A stretch of 42,562 nucleotides of DNA, from assembly GCA_051747785.1 (NCBI GenBank), contig JBNJGN010000002.1, positions 1 through 42,562 on the forward strand, in the 5' to 3' direction. Every line of letters begins with the position of its first letter. Positions within the stretch are counted from its first letter, which is position 1. Both the position numbers and the translations under genes were made by a program. Below, in pieces: positions 7,173 to 14,980 of the stretch. The stretch is from SKVL01 sp051747785 (GTDB lineage: Bacteria > Patescibacteriota > Minisyncoccia > Phycocordibacterales > CSBR16-193). The notes beneath the pieces are model-generated. The model was given only the letters and a program-made list of their open reading frames with translations, was not told where the DNA came from and did no database searches.

Positions 7173-8264
7173 ATGATAAAAGTCGGCACTGTTAAGATCA
7201 AGCAATTTTATTCCCGTTATGAGCGCTTTCTCATTCCGGGGGCCCTTCTTTTTGGTGTCATAACTGACGCTTTGCTTTTTAGCTCTATAAATTTTCGTTT
7301 TGCTTTTACAATCCTGTTCTTGCATTTTACTGTTTCCGGTTTGGTCATTGCTTTTATTCATTTATATAATGAGGGCTTTTTAAGGTATGGGAAAGTGTTA
7401 AGGCTGTTAAGGATCTTTTCTCCGCTTGTATTGCAGTATACTTTCGGTGCGCTTTTATCGGGCTTTTTAATATTCTATTGGTTCTCAAGCTCCTTTATGG
7501 CAAGCTGGCCTTTTATATTCATCATCGTGGTCTTGATGGTCTCCAATGATCTTCTTAGGCGTTACTATCTTTGGATGTATGTTCAGGTGGGGGTGTACTT
7601 TTTTATAACCTTTTCTCTGTTCGTTCTGGTGTTGCCCTTTATTGTAAAGAGTGTTGGAACCGTAGTCTTCTTAGCTGGCGGGGTTCTAAGTCTTTTTGTT
7701 ATCGCTTTATATCTATATGCTCTTTCACGTTTTTTGCCCAAGATATATGAAAAAAGGCGTGGTCTTGTTTCTATTGTGGCGTCTATCTTTATTCTTATGA
7801 ATGTTATGTACTTTACCAATATCATTCCGCCGGTCCCGCTTAATTTGCGCGAAGCCGAAGTGGCGCATTTTATTGAAAGAGATAATGGAGATTACCTTTT
7901 AAAAACAGAAGACAAAGACTTTTTTGCTTATCTCATTCCGGGTAAAAGAGTACATCTTACAAAAGGAGATAGACTGTATTTCTTTTCCTCGGTTTTTGCT
8001 CCGGTTTGGTTGGGAGCAGATATAGTTCATCACTGGCAGTATTATGATAGTGATCAGAGTAAATGGACCACTCGTAGCCGAGTGAGTTTTCCTATAGTTG
8101 GAGGAAGGGAAGAGGGGTATAGGGGTTACTCTTTTATTGAAAATGTTACCGGTGGTAAATGGAGGGTTTTGGTAGAGAACTCTCGTGGTCAGGTTATCGG
8201 CAAAGAGGGTTTTAAGGTTAAGATGGTGGATGAAAAACCTTCTTTTATATTTGAAAAACGCTAG
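7173..8264 (+). CDS. Multi-pass membrane protein with C-terminal DUF2914 domain
   Basis: The product has 363 residues. About seven hydrophobic helices occupy residues 15-225, and an external C-terminal domain occupies about residues 230-360. That domain has the pattern of DUF2914: a strand ending LYFFSSV, then HHWQYYDSDQSKW, a TRSRVSF strand, YRGYSF and finally GKWRVLVENSRGQVIGKEGF. These aromatic and 'W-R-V-V-x-G-x-V' positions are typical of the family, whose function is unknown. It lies between a Nudix gene and the export operon, starting 28 bases after the former. No enzymatic motif is visible. DUF2914 assignment is fairly sure; any role in the envelope is inference. Confidence 0.7.
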   Translation: MIKVGTVKIKQFYSRYERFLIPGALLFGVITDALLFSSINFRFAFTILFLHFTVSGLVIAFIHLYNEGFLRYGKVLRLLRIFSPLVLQYTFGALLSGFLIFYWFSSSFMASWPFIFIIVVLMVSNDLLRRYYLWMYVQVGVYFFITFSLFVLVLPFIVKSVGTVVFLAGGVLSLFVIALYLYALSRFLPKIYEKRRGLVSIVASIFILMNVMYFTNIIPPVPLNLREAEVAHFIERDNGDYLLKTEDKDFFAYLIPGKRVHLTKGDRLYFFSSVFAPVWLGADIVHHWQYYDSDQSKWTTRSRVSFPIVGGREEGYRGYSFIENVTGGKWRVLVENSRGQVIGKEGFKVKMVDEKPSFIFEKR

Positions 8265-8299
8265 CAGGTATCCCTTGTTAATAAAAATGATATTTCTCG

Positions 8300-8308
8300 T
8301 GTTATTAT
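8300..8308 (+). promoter_or_regulatory. Extended -10 promoter that decides the adaptor start
   Basis: TGTTATTAT at 8300-8308 ends directly before a GTG (8309) and 9 bases before the ATG at 8318. A transcript would start near 8316, so the GTG would not be in the mRNA. This favours 8318 as the real start of the export operon's first gene. Confidence 0.6.
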
Positions 8309-8317
8309 GTGAGTAAT

Positions 8318-9925
8318 ATGAAAAAAATGATCTCCTATGCTAAAAGTCCTTATATTTGGGTTATTATTTTACTATTAGTGTTTTTAGTAGTTTGGACAAC
8401 TGATTCTAAAAAGGAGCTTGATATTGATATTGAAAAGGTGGACAGAAGAGATATTACCGAAGAGGTAAGTGGAACCGCTCGCGTGGCGGCCGATGAGGAA
8501 CTGGATCTATCTTTTGAAGTTTCGGGTGTGATAGATGAGATTTTTGTTGAAGAGGGGGATAAGGTCAGCTTAGGTGATCCGTTGGCGCGCCTAGACACCG
8601 ATATGCGTAAGTCTGAGGTTGAGAGTGCTGAGGCCAATCTCAGGTCTGTCAAAGCTAAAATGGATGAAATGGAGGCTGGTCTGACCAGGGAAGACAGGGA
8701 AGCGCTGGAGACAAAGGTTCAGTCCGCTCTTGTTTCCATGGAAAATGCCAAAAGTGCTCTTGAGGATGTAAAAGAGAGAGAGGATCGCAAAGTTAAAAAT
8801 GCTAAAGATTCATTATTAACCACTGATATTACCGCTAGGTTATTAAGTGAAGAGCGTTCCAGTTCTTATAGTTATGAGCCCCCAGTTATTAGCGGATCCT
8901 ACAAGGGGAATAAAATGGGTGAATACCGTATTACTCTTTATAAATCGCAAGCTGACAGTGGCTACTCTTTTCGTTACGAGACTGATCTGGAAACTGGTGG
9001 TAACGGTAGAGTTTCTACTATTACTCCTCAGCCTTTGGGGGATAACGGTTTATACATTCTTTTCCCCCCTAACTTTGCCAGAGGCCGTGATTTAGAGTGG
9101 TCGATAGAGATTCCTAATACGGACTCTCCTCGCTATCCGGGGCTTAAACAGGCTTATGAAAGTGCCATAGAGAGCAGGGAAATAGCCATAAGAGAGGCGA
9201 AAAGAGGGGTCAGGGAAGCCGAGTCGGCTTATGAGTCGGCTGTTTCGGATTTCAATGCTTCTGTTGCCGGAACGAGATCTGAAAAACTGGAGGCTCAAAG
9301 GGCGGCAGTTGAGCAAGCGCAGATAGCTCTAAGGAAGGCAAAAACCAATTTGGATAAGTCAACTTTAAGGGCGCCAATGTCTGGCACCGTTCATACCGAA
9401 CATCTGTCTTTGGGGGAAACAGTTTCCCCGGGGGTGCCGGTTTTCTCTTTTGTTACATCAGAGAAGCCTCATCTTACTGTATACATACCCGAGGTTGATG
9501 TAGCCAATCTTAGTGTTGGCGATACGGCTAGTGTGAGCCTGGACGCTTTTCGGGAAGAAGATTTTAAGGCGGAAGTAACTCATATTTCAAAGACTGCAAC
9601 GGAGCAAGAGGGCGTTGCCGCTTTTAAAACTCGTTTGGATTTTAAAGAACCTGATAAGCGTATAAGGGTAGGCATGACGGCGGATGTGGATATAGTAACC
9701 TCCAAAAAGGAGGATGTAATAGCGATACCTGCCAGGGGTCTTATTCGAAAGGGCGGGCAAGATCAGGTAAGGATCTTAAGTGATGGAAAGATGATCTACC
9801 GTGAAGTAGAAAGGGGGTTAAGAGGAAGTGATGGTTGGGTTGAGATAGTTTCGGGTCTTAAAGCGGGAGAGAGGGTTATTACTTATGCCGATGAAAAAGA
9901 CCTGGAAGATCTAACTTCCCGTTAA
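8318..9925 (+). CDS. MacA/HlyD-like periplasmic-adaptor-type subunit with inserted domain
   Basis: The product has 535 residues from ATG 8318. An N-terminal membrane segment (about residues 10-28) is followed by a lipoyl/barrel half (ELDLSFEVSGVIDEIFVEEGDKV) and a coiled-coil helix (about 95-175). Next comes a strand-rich insert of roughly 90 residues (about 180-270), the return helix (about 280-345), the second lipoyl half (STLRAPMSGTVHTEHLSLGE), and barrel and membrane-proximal domains to the end. This is the adaptor of a MacAB-like system, followed by its ATPase and permeases with short gaps. The insert sits where adaptors of diderms have the tip that meets TolC, which fits a cell without an outer membrane. 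Substrate unknown. Confidence 0.85.
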   Translation: MKKMISYAKSPYIWVIILLLVFLVVWTTDSKKELDIDIEKVDRRDITEEVSGTARVAADEELDLSFEVSGVIDEIFVEEGDKVSLGDPLARLDTDMRKSEVESAEANLRSVKAKMDEMEAGLTREDREALETKVQSALVSMENAKSALEDVKEREDRKVKNAKDSLLTTDITARLLSEERSSSYSYEPPVISGSYKGNKMGEYRITLYKSQADSGYSFRYETDLETGGNGRVSTITPQPLGDNGLYILFPPNFARGRDLEWSIEIPNTDSPRYPGLKQAYESAIESREIAIREAKRGVREAESAYESAVSDFNASVAGTRSEKLEAQRAAVEQAQIALRKAKTNLDKSTLRAPMSGTVHTEHLSLGETVSPGVPVFSFVTSEKPHLTVYIPEVDVANLSVGDTASVSLDAFREEDFKAEVTHISKTATEQEGVAAFKTRLDFKEPDKRIRVGMTADVDIVTSKKEDVIAIPARGLIRKGGQDQVRILSDGKMIYREVERGLRGSDGWVEIVSGLKAGERVITYADEKDLEDLTSR

Positions 9926-9945
9926 GATTAAGGATAGGTCAATTT

Positions 9946-10641
9946 ATGCTTATAGAAGTTAAAAATCTGTGTAAATCTTTCCAGACCGACGAAGTTATAA
10001 CTGAGGTTCTACACGGTATGTCCTTTTCGGTAGATAAAGGCGATTTTGTATCCATCAGAGGCTCATCAGGCTCCGGTAAGTCAACTCTTTTGCATATTTT
10101 GGGATTTCTGTCTATGCCGACTTCCGGTCATTATTTTTTCCAAAGCAAAGAGTTCAATGAGTACTCCGAAGAAGAGGTGGCAAAAATAAGGAACCGAGAG
10201 ATGGGTTTTGTCTTTCAGGCCTTTAATCTGCTGGGTCGGTCCAGTGTTTACGATAATGTTCGTCTGCCTTTACTTTACTCAGATCGTCCGGAAGGTGAGT
10301 GGGACGATAATATAAGAGAGGCGGTAGAAAAGGTTGGGCTGGAACACAGGATCAACTATCAAGCTCTTAAGCTTTCCGGTGGGGAAAAACAGCGTGTGGC
10401 TATCGCACGCGCTTTGGTAAACAGACCTAACATTATTTTTGCCGATGAACCTACTGGGAATCTTGATTCTGTTTCCGGTGGAGAGGTTATGAATACTCTT
10501 CGCCGTCTGCATAGTGAGATGGGACACACCATCGTGCTGATCACTCATGATGAATACACGGCCGGTTTTGCGAAAAGAGAGATAAAGATCAAGGATGGCA
10601 AGGTGGAAAGCGATACCATTTTGAATAAAAAGAATCACTGA
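9946..10641 (+). CDS. ABC transporter ATP-binding protein, MacB/LolD-like
   Basis: The product is a 231-residue ATPase of the MacB/LolD/FtsE group. Walker A is GSSGSGKST (about residues 39-47), the Q-loop is VFQAFNLLG, the signature is LSGGEKQRVAIARAL, Walker B is IIFADEPTGNLDS, and the H-loop is LITHD. All catalytic residues are present. It powers the two FtsX-like permeases encoded just downstream and works with the adaptor encoded upstream, which overall suggests mechanical export of a peptide, lipid or lipoprotein-like substrate across or out of the membrane. It starts 20 bases after the adaptor stop and ends 23 bases before the first permease. Confidence 0.92.
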   Translation: MLIEVKNLCKSFQTDEVITEVLHGMSFSVDKGDFVSIRGSSGSGKSTLLHILGFLSMPTSGHYFFQSKEFNEYSEEEVAKIRNREMGFVFQAFNLLGRSSVYDNVRLPLLYSDRPEGEWDDNIREAVEKVGLEHRINYQALKLSGGEKQRVAIARALVNRPNIIFADEPTGNLDSVSGGEVMNTLRRLHSEMGHTIVLITHDEYTAGFAKREIKIKDGKVESDTILNKKNH

Positions 10642-10664
10642 CCTTTTTCATTTAGGCTACTAAT

Positions 10665-11906
10665 ATGAAATTGAAATTTTTAATAATCTCCGCCTTGTCT
10701 AATGTTGCGGCACATAAAGCCCGCTCTTTTTTGACTGTTTTGGGTATTATGATAGGCGTATCTGCCATAATTGCCGTAGTTTCTATAGGGGAGGGCGCGA
10801 CTGATTTGGTTATGGGAGAAATAGACCAGCTAGGGGCTAACACGATCGTTGCAGCTCCCGGGAACATGGAGAGTGGTTTTATGGATTACTTTTTTGTTGA
10901 GATGCTGGACATGGATGATCTCAATGCCTTGGAGAAACAAGCTAATGTTCCGGATCTAAAGGCCATAGCTCCGGCTGTGGTGGCGCCTGGGAAGGTTAGC
11001 TATATGGGGGAGAGCTATAGCGGGGCTATGACCATAGGGAGTAAGGCAGATTTCTTTACTGATACATATAATATGTTACTTGATAGTGGTGTTAACTTTA
11101 CTTCTACTGATATAGACAATAGAGAAAGAGTTGCCGTTATTGGCTCAAAAGTAAAAGAAGAACTTTTCGGCCAAGATGACCCTTTGGGAGAGAGAATAAC
11201 AATAGGTGAATCACGCTTTCGGGTTATAGGTGTTTATAGATCCAGGGGTAATGTTGGTCCTACAAATATGGATGAAGTTATCATAATTCCCTACACAGCA
11301 GCTCAGACATATATTACGGGTAGTAATGAGTTCCAGGAAGTTTATATCAAGATCAAGAACTCTGAAGATCTTGATAGGGCGGTAGTGGATGTAACTGCCA
11401 CATTAAGAGAAAGCAGAGGTATTCGTCCCGGGGAAAGTGATAATTTTTCGGTGATGACTCAAGAAGGAATACAGAAGATGATAGGTGATGTTATGAATAT
11501 TTTAAACGCTTTTCTTGTTTTTGTGGTTTCCATATCTCTTTTGGTTGGCGGGATAGGTATTATGAATATAATGCTGGTTACCGTAACGGAAAGAACTCGC
11601 GAGATAGGTCTCAGGAAGGCATTGGGAGCCACCCACAAAGCGATATTGGAGCAGTTCTTGTGGGAGGCCATTATTCTTACGGTCTTAGGTGGAGTGGCGG
11701 GTATCATTTTTGGTGTTCTGGTGTCTTTCGGAGCAAGTTTGGTTCTCTCGGAAGTATTGGCTTTTAGTTGGCCTTTCAGTTTCCCGTATCAGGCAGCAAT
11801 ATTGGGGGTGGGCATTTCTGCTTTGGTGGGCTTGGTGTTTGGCCTTTATCCAGCAAATCAAGCGGCTGATAAGGATCCCATAGAGGCTTTGCAGTATGAG
11901 AAGTAA
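10665..11906 (+). CDS. MacB-like ABC permease (first of two)
   Basis: The product is a 413-residue permease with the MacB core layout: one N-terminal membrane helix (RSFLTVLGIMIGVSAIIAV), a large external domain (about residues 45-280), then three C-terminal helices. GGIGIMNIMLVTVTERTREIGLRKALGA is the conserved FtsX coupling region, where the loop meets the ATPase. MacB of Gram-negative bacteria fuses this permease with an ATPase; here the ATPase is a separate gene. The following gene encodes a paralogue of exactly the same length, so the transporter may be a heterodimer. The external domain has no motif that would tell the substrate. Confidence 0.9.
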   Translation: MKLKFLIISALSNVAAHKARSFLTVLGIMIGVSAIIAVVSIGEGATDLVMGEIDQLGANTIVAAPGNMESGFMDYFFVEMLDMDDLNALEKQANVPDLKAIAPAVVAPGKVSYMGESYSGAMTIGSKADFFTDTYNMLLDSGVNFTSTDIDNRERVAVIGSKVKEELFGQDDPLGERITIGESRFRVIGVYRSRGNVGPTNMDEVIIIPYTAAQTYITGSNEFQEVYIKIKNSEDLDRAVVDVTATLRESRGIRPGESDNFSVMTQEGIQKMIGDVMNILNAFLVFVVSISLLVGGIGIMNIMLVTVTERTREIGLRKALGATHKAILEQFLWEAIILTVLGGVAGIIFGVLVSFGASLVLSEVLAFSWPFSFPYQAAILGVGISALVGLVFGLYPANQAADKDPIEALQYEK

Positions 11907-11916
11907 TTTTAATTAA

Positions 11917-13158
11917 ATGAATTTAAAGTACACTTTAATTTCGGCTTTTAACTCCATATTGGCGCATAAGATGCGTTCTTTCTTGACCGTTTTGGGTATT
12001 TTGATAGGGGTTGCCTCTATTATTTCGGTTATGTCCATTGGCCAGGGTGCTACCGACCTTATAGTTTCGGAAATAGATCAGATGGGAGCGAGTACAGTGG
12101 TTGTTTTTCCTTCAACTGATGGCGGTGTGGATATGATGGAATCTTTCTATGCCGACCTTTTAACAGAAAGAGATCTAAGGGCGGTTAGGAGATCTGCTAA
12201 TGTACCTGATGTAGAGGAGGTTATGCCGGTGGTTACTGTTCCTGGGGATATACGGCATTATGATGAAGTGTATAGAGGCGCAATGATAATGGGGGCGTCG
12301 GCAGAGTTTTTTGGTAAGACCTTTAATGTAAGTCCACATAGGGGCGCGGATTTTAATGAATTTGATATTAACTCTCAGTCAAGGGTTGCCGTTATAGGTT
12401 CAAGGGTAAAGGAGGAACTTTTTGACCGATCTGATGCGGTAGGTGAGAGCGTGATGATAGGTGGTACCCGTTTTAGGGTTATGGGGGTGTATCCTCCTAT
12501 AGGTCAGAGAGGAATGTTTAATATTGATGATATCGTGGTTGTTCCTTACTCAACGGCACAAACCTATATCTTAGGGAGTAATGAGTTTGAACGTTTTATT
12601 GTCCGCGCTAATGATCCTTCCAATGTTGACAGGGTCGCTTTTGATATAACTGCTATATTAAGAGAGACGCGGAATGTGGGAGATAATGAAGATGACAATT
12701 TTACAGTTATGACCCAACAGAGTCTTCGTGATCAGATCGGAAATGTGATGGGTATTTTGACCGGCTTCATAGCTTTTATTGTCTCTATTGCACTTTTGGT
12801 TGGCGGGATAGGTATTATGAATATAATGCTGGTTTCCGTAACGGAAAGAACCCGTGAGATAGGTCTTAGGAAGGCGTTGGGAGCCACCCGTAAAGCCATA
12901 CTGGGACAGTTCTTGTGGGAAGCCATCATACTAACTCTCTGGGGAGGCATTCTCGGGATTTTCTTTGGTAGCATGATATCTTTTTCGGTATCACTTTTCC
13001 TCTCAAACTTTCTTGATCTTGACTGGGTCTTTTCATTCCCGTATGAAGCGGCAGCTTTAGGGGTTGGGGTGTCGGCTTTGGTTGGCTTGGTGTTTGGTCT
13101 TTACCCGGCTAAGAAGGCGGCTGATCTTAGTCCCGTAGAGGCTCTGCAGTACGAGTGA
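11917..13158 (+). CDS. MacB-like ABC permease (second, paralogous)
   Basis: The product has 413 residues and is clearly a tandem paralogue of the preceding gene. HKMRSFLTVLGILIGVASII at the N-terminus, LLVGGIGIMNIMLVSVTERT in the coupling region and GVSALVGLVFGLYPAKKAAD at the C-terminus are nearly the same. The external domain, about residues 55-270, has diverged more (for example VVVFPSTDGGVDMMESFYAD here). This pattern fits duplication followed by specialisation into a two-permease transporter. The gene starts 10 bases after its twin and ends the operon; a new promoter follows at 13167. Confidence 0.9.
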   Translation: MNLKYTLISAFNSILAHKMRSFLTVLGILIGVASIISVMSIGQGATDLIVSEIDQMGASTVVVFPSTDGGVDMMESFYADLLTERDLRAVRRSANVPDVEEVMPVVTVPGDIRHYDEVYRGAMIMGASAEFFGKTFNVSPHRGADFNEFDINSQSRVAVIGSRVKEELFDRSDAVGESVMIGGTRFRVMGVYPPIGQRGMFNIDDIVVVPYSTAQTYILGSNEFERFIVRANDPSNVDRVAFDITAILRETRNVGDNEDDNFTVMTQQSLRDQIGNVMGILTGFIAFIVSIALLVGGIGIMNIMLVSVTERTREIGLRKALGATRKAILGQFLWEAIILTLWGGILGIFFGSMISFSVSLFLSNFLDLDWVFSFPYEAAALGVGVSALVGLVFGLYPAKKAADLSPVEALQYE

Positions 13159-13166
13159 TCTTTTCG

Positions 13167-13190
13167 TGATATACTTTTTAAGTACTTAAA
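13167..13190 (+). promoter_or_regulatory. Extended -10 promoter with palindrome over the start site
   Basis: TGATATACT at 13167-13175 is an extended -10 box. Directly behind it, 13177-13190 is a perfect 14-bp palindrome (TTTAAGTACTTAAA) covering the predicted transcription start near 13182. The Nudix start codon is at 13200. The palindrome could be an operator; AT-rich palindromes can also arise by chance. Confidence 0.5.
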
Positions 13191-13199
13191 TAGAGACTT

Positions 13200-13706
13200 A
13201 TGAAAAGAGTTTTGACTCAAACATTCGGCGTAGCGGGGGCTATTATAGAGAGAGAGGGTAAGTTTCTTTTGGTAAAAGAAGCACACTCCGGATCGGATAA
13301 AGGCAAATGGAATCATCCGGCCGGATGGATAGACGTGGGTGAGTCACCTCTTAGAGCTGTTGAGAGAGAGGTTTTAGAGGAGACCGGTTTTTCTTTTCAG
13401 CCGAGAGGGGTCCTTGGAATTTATTCGCTGGTAAGGAATGATATCAAAGATGAAGAGGGTGTATTTCCTCATGCAGTAAAGATAATATTTATCGGCGATC
13501 TGTCCGATGAACCGGTTGGTGAGCTGGAAGAGGATGTATCTTCCGTTTTTTGGTTCTCTCCTGAGAAGATACTTGAAATGGATAAAGATGGTCTTCGCGA
13601 TGGAGATATAAAGATAATGGTCAAGGAGTATCTCTCGGGTAAAAATTTTCCTCTGAGTGTTTTGGTTCATACTAACTCGGAGGATTTTTGGCATCATAAT
13701 AATTAA
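13200..13706 (+). CDS. Nudix hydrolase
   Basis: The product is a 168-residue Nudix protein. The box is complete: a GWIDVGES segment followed by LRAVEREVLEETGF, with the metal-binding REVLEE intact. The N-terminal strand FGVAGAIIEREGKFLLVKEA is typical of small Nudix enzymes of the MutT/NUDT type that clean up or recycle nucleotides. The C-terminal WFSPEKILEM is the usual last block. It is only distantly like the Nudix protein at 6557. A nucleotidyltransferase gene follows after 4 bases, so the two are co-transcribed. Substrate not predictable. Confidence 0.85.
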   Translation: MKRVLTQTFGVAGAIIEREGKFLLVKEAHSGSDKGKWNHPAGWIDVGESPLRAVEREVLEETGFSFQPRGVLGIYSLVRNDIKDEEGVFPHAVKIIFIGDLSDEPVGELEEDVSSVFWFSPEKILEMDKDGLRDGDIKIMVKEYLSGKNFPLSVLVHTNSEDFWHHNN

Positions 13707-13710
13707 AAAA

Positions 13711-14394
13711 ATGAAAGCGGTAATATTGGCTGCGGGAAAAGGCGTTAAATTAAGGTCAAAAGGAGGTGAGATTCCTGCCTGTATGGTTAAGATAGGGAGT
13801 AGAACACTTTTGGACCATCACTTCTCTCAGTTGCCTGATGAGATAAAGGAAGTCGTTATAGTGGTTGGTCATCTAAAATCCAAGATAAAGGAGTATGTGG
13901 GAAAGGATATAAAAGGAAGGCCGGTTCAATACATTGAACAGAAAGAGCGATTAGGAACGGCTCATGCTTTATCAGTTTGCAAAAATATACTGGCAAATGA
14001 GAGGTTCATGGTTTTTATGGGTGACAATCTCTATCTTAAGGCCGATATGGAGAGATGCTTGGCTCATAAAACGTCCGTTCTGGTAAAAAGACTTGAAACT
14101 TCAGAGGGTTTTGGAGTTGTTGAGGAGAGGTCGGGCTTTATGGTTAATGCTCAAGACAGACCGAAAAGCAAAGCCGGTACTTTTATTGATTGCGGGCTCT
14201 ATGTTCTAGATAGCGGGATATTTGATTTCCCCATGACGCAATCTGAAGATGGCGACTTTCGGCTCTTACGGCAGGTGTCAGAGATGATCCCTTTTTACCG
14301 AATTAAGGTTGAAAAAGCGGGACTTTGGATGCCTAATGGTATGTTACAGGATATTAAAAAGGCCGATAAGCACATAAAAGATATATTCAAGTAG
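13711..14394 (+). CDS. Nucleotidyltransferase (NDP-sugar pyrophosphorylase-like)
   Basis: The product has 227 residues from ATG 13711; that start gives MKAVILAAG at once and avoids overlap with the Nudix gene, which ends at 13706. The N-terminus MKAVILAAGKGVKLRSKGG is the nucleotide-binding loop of sugar-phosphate nucleotidyltransferases. The usual GxGTR(L/M) is altered to GKGVKLR. Later blocks EQKERLGTAHAL and FMVFMGDNLYL (with the metal-binding Asp) are well kept. The enzyme would join a sugar phosphate to an NTP to give an NDP-sugar for glycan synthesis. It lacks the C-terminal left-handed helix domain of GlmU, so it is a transferase alone. Which sugar is unknown. Confidence 0.8.
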   Translation: MKAVILAAGKGVKLRSKGGEIPACMVKIGSRTLLDHHFSQLPDEIKEVVIVVGHLKSKIKEYVGKDIKGRPVQYIEQKERLGTAHALSVCKNILANERFMVFMGDNLYLKADMERCLAHKTSVLVKRLETSEGFGVVEERSGFMVNAQDRPKSKAGTFIDCGLYVLDSGIFDFPMTQSEDGDFRLLRQVSEMIPFYRIKVEKAGLWMPNGMLQDIKKADKHIKDIFK

Positions 14395-14408
14395 ATTTAA
14401 AAAGAAAA

Positions 14409-14440
14409 CCCCACACTTTTGTAGATCCAAAAGTGTGGGG
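14409..14440 (-). terminator. Intrinsic terminator of the glycine-zipper gene
   Basis: CCCCACACTTTT at 14409-14420 and AAAAGTGTGGGG at 14429-14440 form a perfect 12-bp stem with an 8-base loop. On the minus strand it is followed by TTTTCTTTTTAAA, a good U-tract, while the plus strand has none, so it mainly ends the minus-strand transcript. Confidence 0.8.
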
Positions 14441-14458
14441 GTGGAGGTTTTGTCGAGA

Positions 14459-14854
14459 TCACCACCCAGATCGGCCGCGATCGCGTGCGCGACGTTCAGC
14501 CTCGCGCTGACGATCGCGGTAGTACTGCGACCTTCCGCGGTGATAGGCGCCTTTGACTCCCGCGTTGCCTCGTTCGTAGTAGGGATCCCGTGAGTATCCT
14601 CGACGAGGCTCTCCGCGCCGCCGGTCGGATTGTTGGTAATACTTATCTTCTTCATTACCTAACATGTAACCGATTCCGGTTCCGATAAGGGCGCCGGTTA
14701 CGGCATCCCTATCGCTTCCATCACCCCAAGCCTTACCGGCTACGGCGCCGATGATGGCACCTTCCGTGGCGCGGTGCTGTGCGTAGTTCGCGCACCCGGT
14801 CATTGCCATCATTAAGACAACAGCGACTATAAAAACAACAGTCATTTTTTTCAT
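14459..14854 (-). CDS. Glycine-zipper lipoprotein, probably horizontally acquired
   Basis: The product has 131 residues from the ATG at 14854, chosen because AGGAGG lies 6 bases before it; longer upstream frames are not needed. Residues 1-21 form a lipoprotein signal ending MAMTGC, with Cys21 as the lipidated residue. Residues about 30-65 are a glycine zipper: EGAIIGAVAGKAWG and then ALIGTGIGYMLG, a membrane-inserting helix pair seen in outer-membrane lipoproteins of the YMGG/OmpA-like type. The tail is rich in Arg, Tyr and Asp and would be basic and flexible. Codons are GC-rich, unlike every neighbour, and the gene has its own consensus promoter, strong ribosome site and terminator, which marks it as a foreign cassette. 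Confidence 0.85.
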   Translation of the reverse strand: MKKMTVVFIVAVVLMMAMTGCANYAQHRATEGAIIGAVAGKAWGDGSDRDAVTGALIGTGIGYMLGNEEDKYYQQSDRRRGEPRRGYSRDPYYERGNAGVKGAYHRGRSQYYRDRQREAERRARDRGRSGW

Positions 14855-14860
14855 GTGACA

Positions 14861-14866
14861 CCTCCT
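14861..14866 (-). promoter_or_regulatory. Strong Shine-Dalgarno site fixing the start
   Basis: The minus strand reads AGGAGG at 14866-14861, 6 bases from the ATG at 14854. Such a strong site is unusual among the first genes here, most of which seem leaderless. Confidence 0.8.
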
Positions 14867-14897
14867 TTTTATTAAAAGATCAGTACTTTCTAATTTT

Positions 14898-14926
14898 ATT
14901 TTACAAACATTTAATCGTATTGTCAA
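14898..14926 (-). promoter_or_regulatory. Consensus-like sigma-70 promoter
   Basis: On the minus strand a perfect TTGACA -35 (14926-14921) is followed by exactly 17 bases and a TAAAAT -10 (14903-14898). It drives the glycine-zipper gene, with a leader of about 35 bases. It is the best -35/-10 pair in the window and differs in style from the native extended -10 promoters. Confidence 0.75.
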
Positions 14927-14965
14927 ATTCATCGTCTGAATTCAGAATGGAAGATGCAATCTTTA

Positions 14966-14974
14966 TGTTAGAAT
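14966..14974 (+). promoter_or_regulatory. Extended -10 promoter, leaderless geometry
   Basis: TGTTAGAAT at 14966-14974 ends 6 bases before the ATG of endonuclease IV at 14981. No Shine-Dalgarno site fits in that space. Confidence 0.6.
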
Positions 14975-14980
14975 GAGTTT

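Noticed and set aside
8309..8317. GTG start for the adaptor
   Set aside because: It touches the -10 box, so it would lie upstream of the expected transcript start; ATG 8318 fits.
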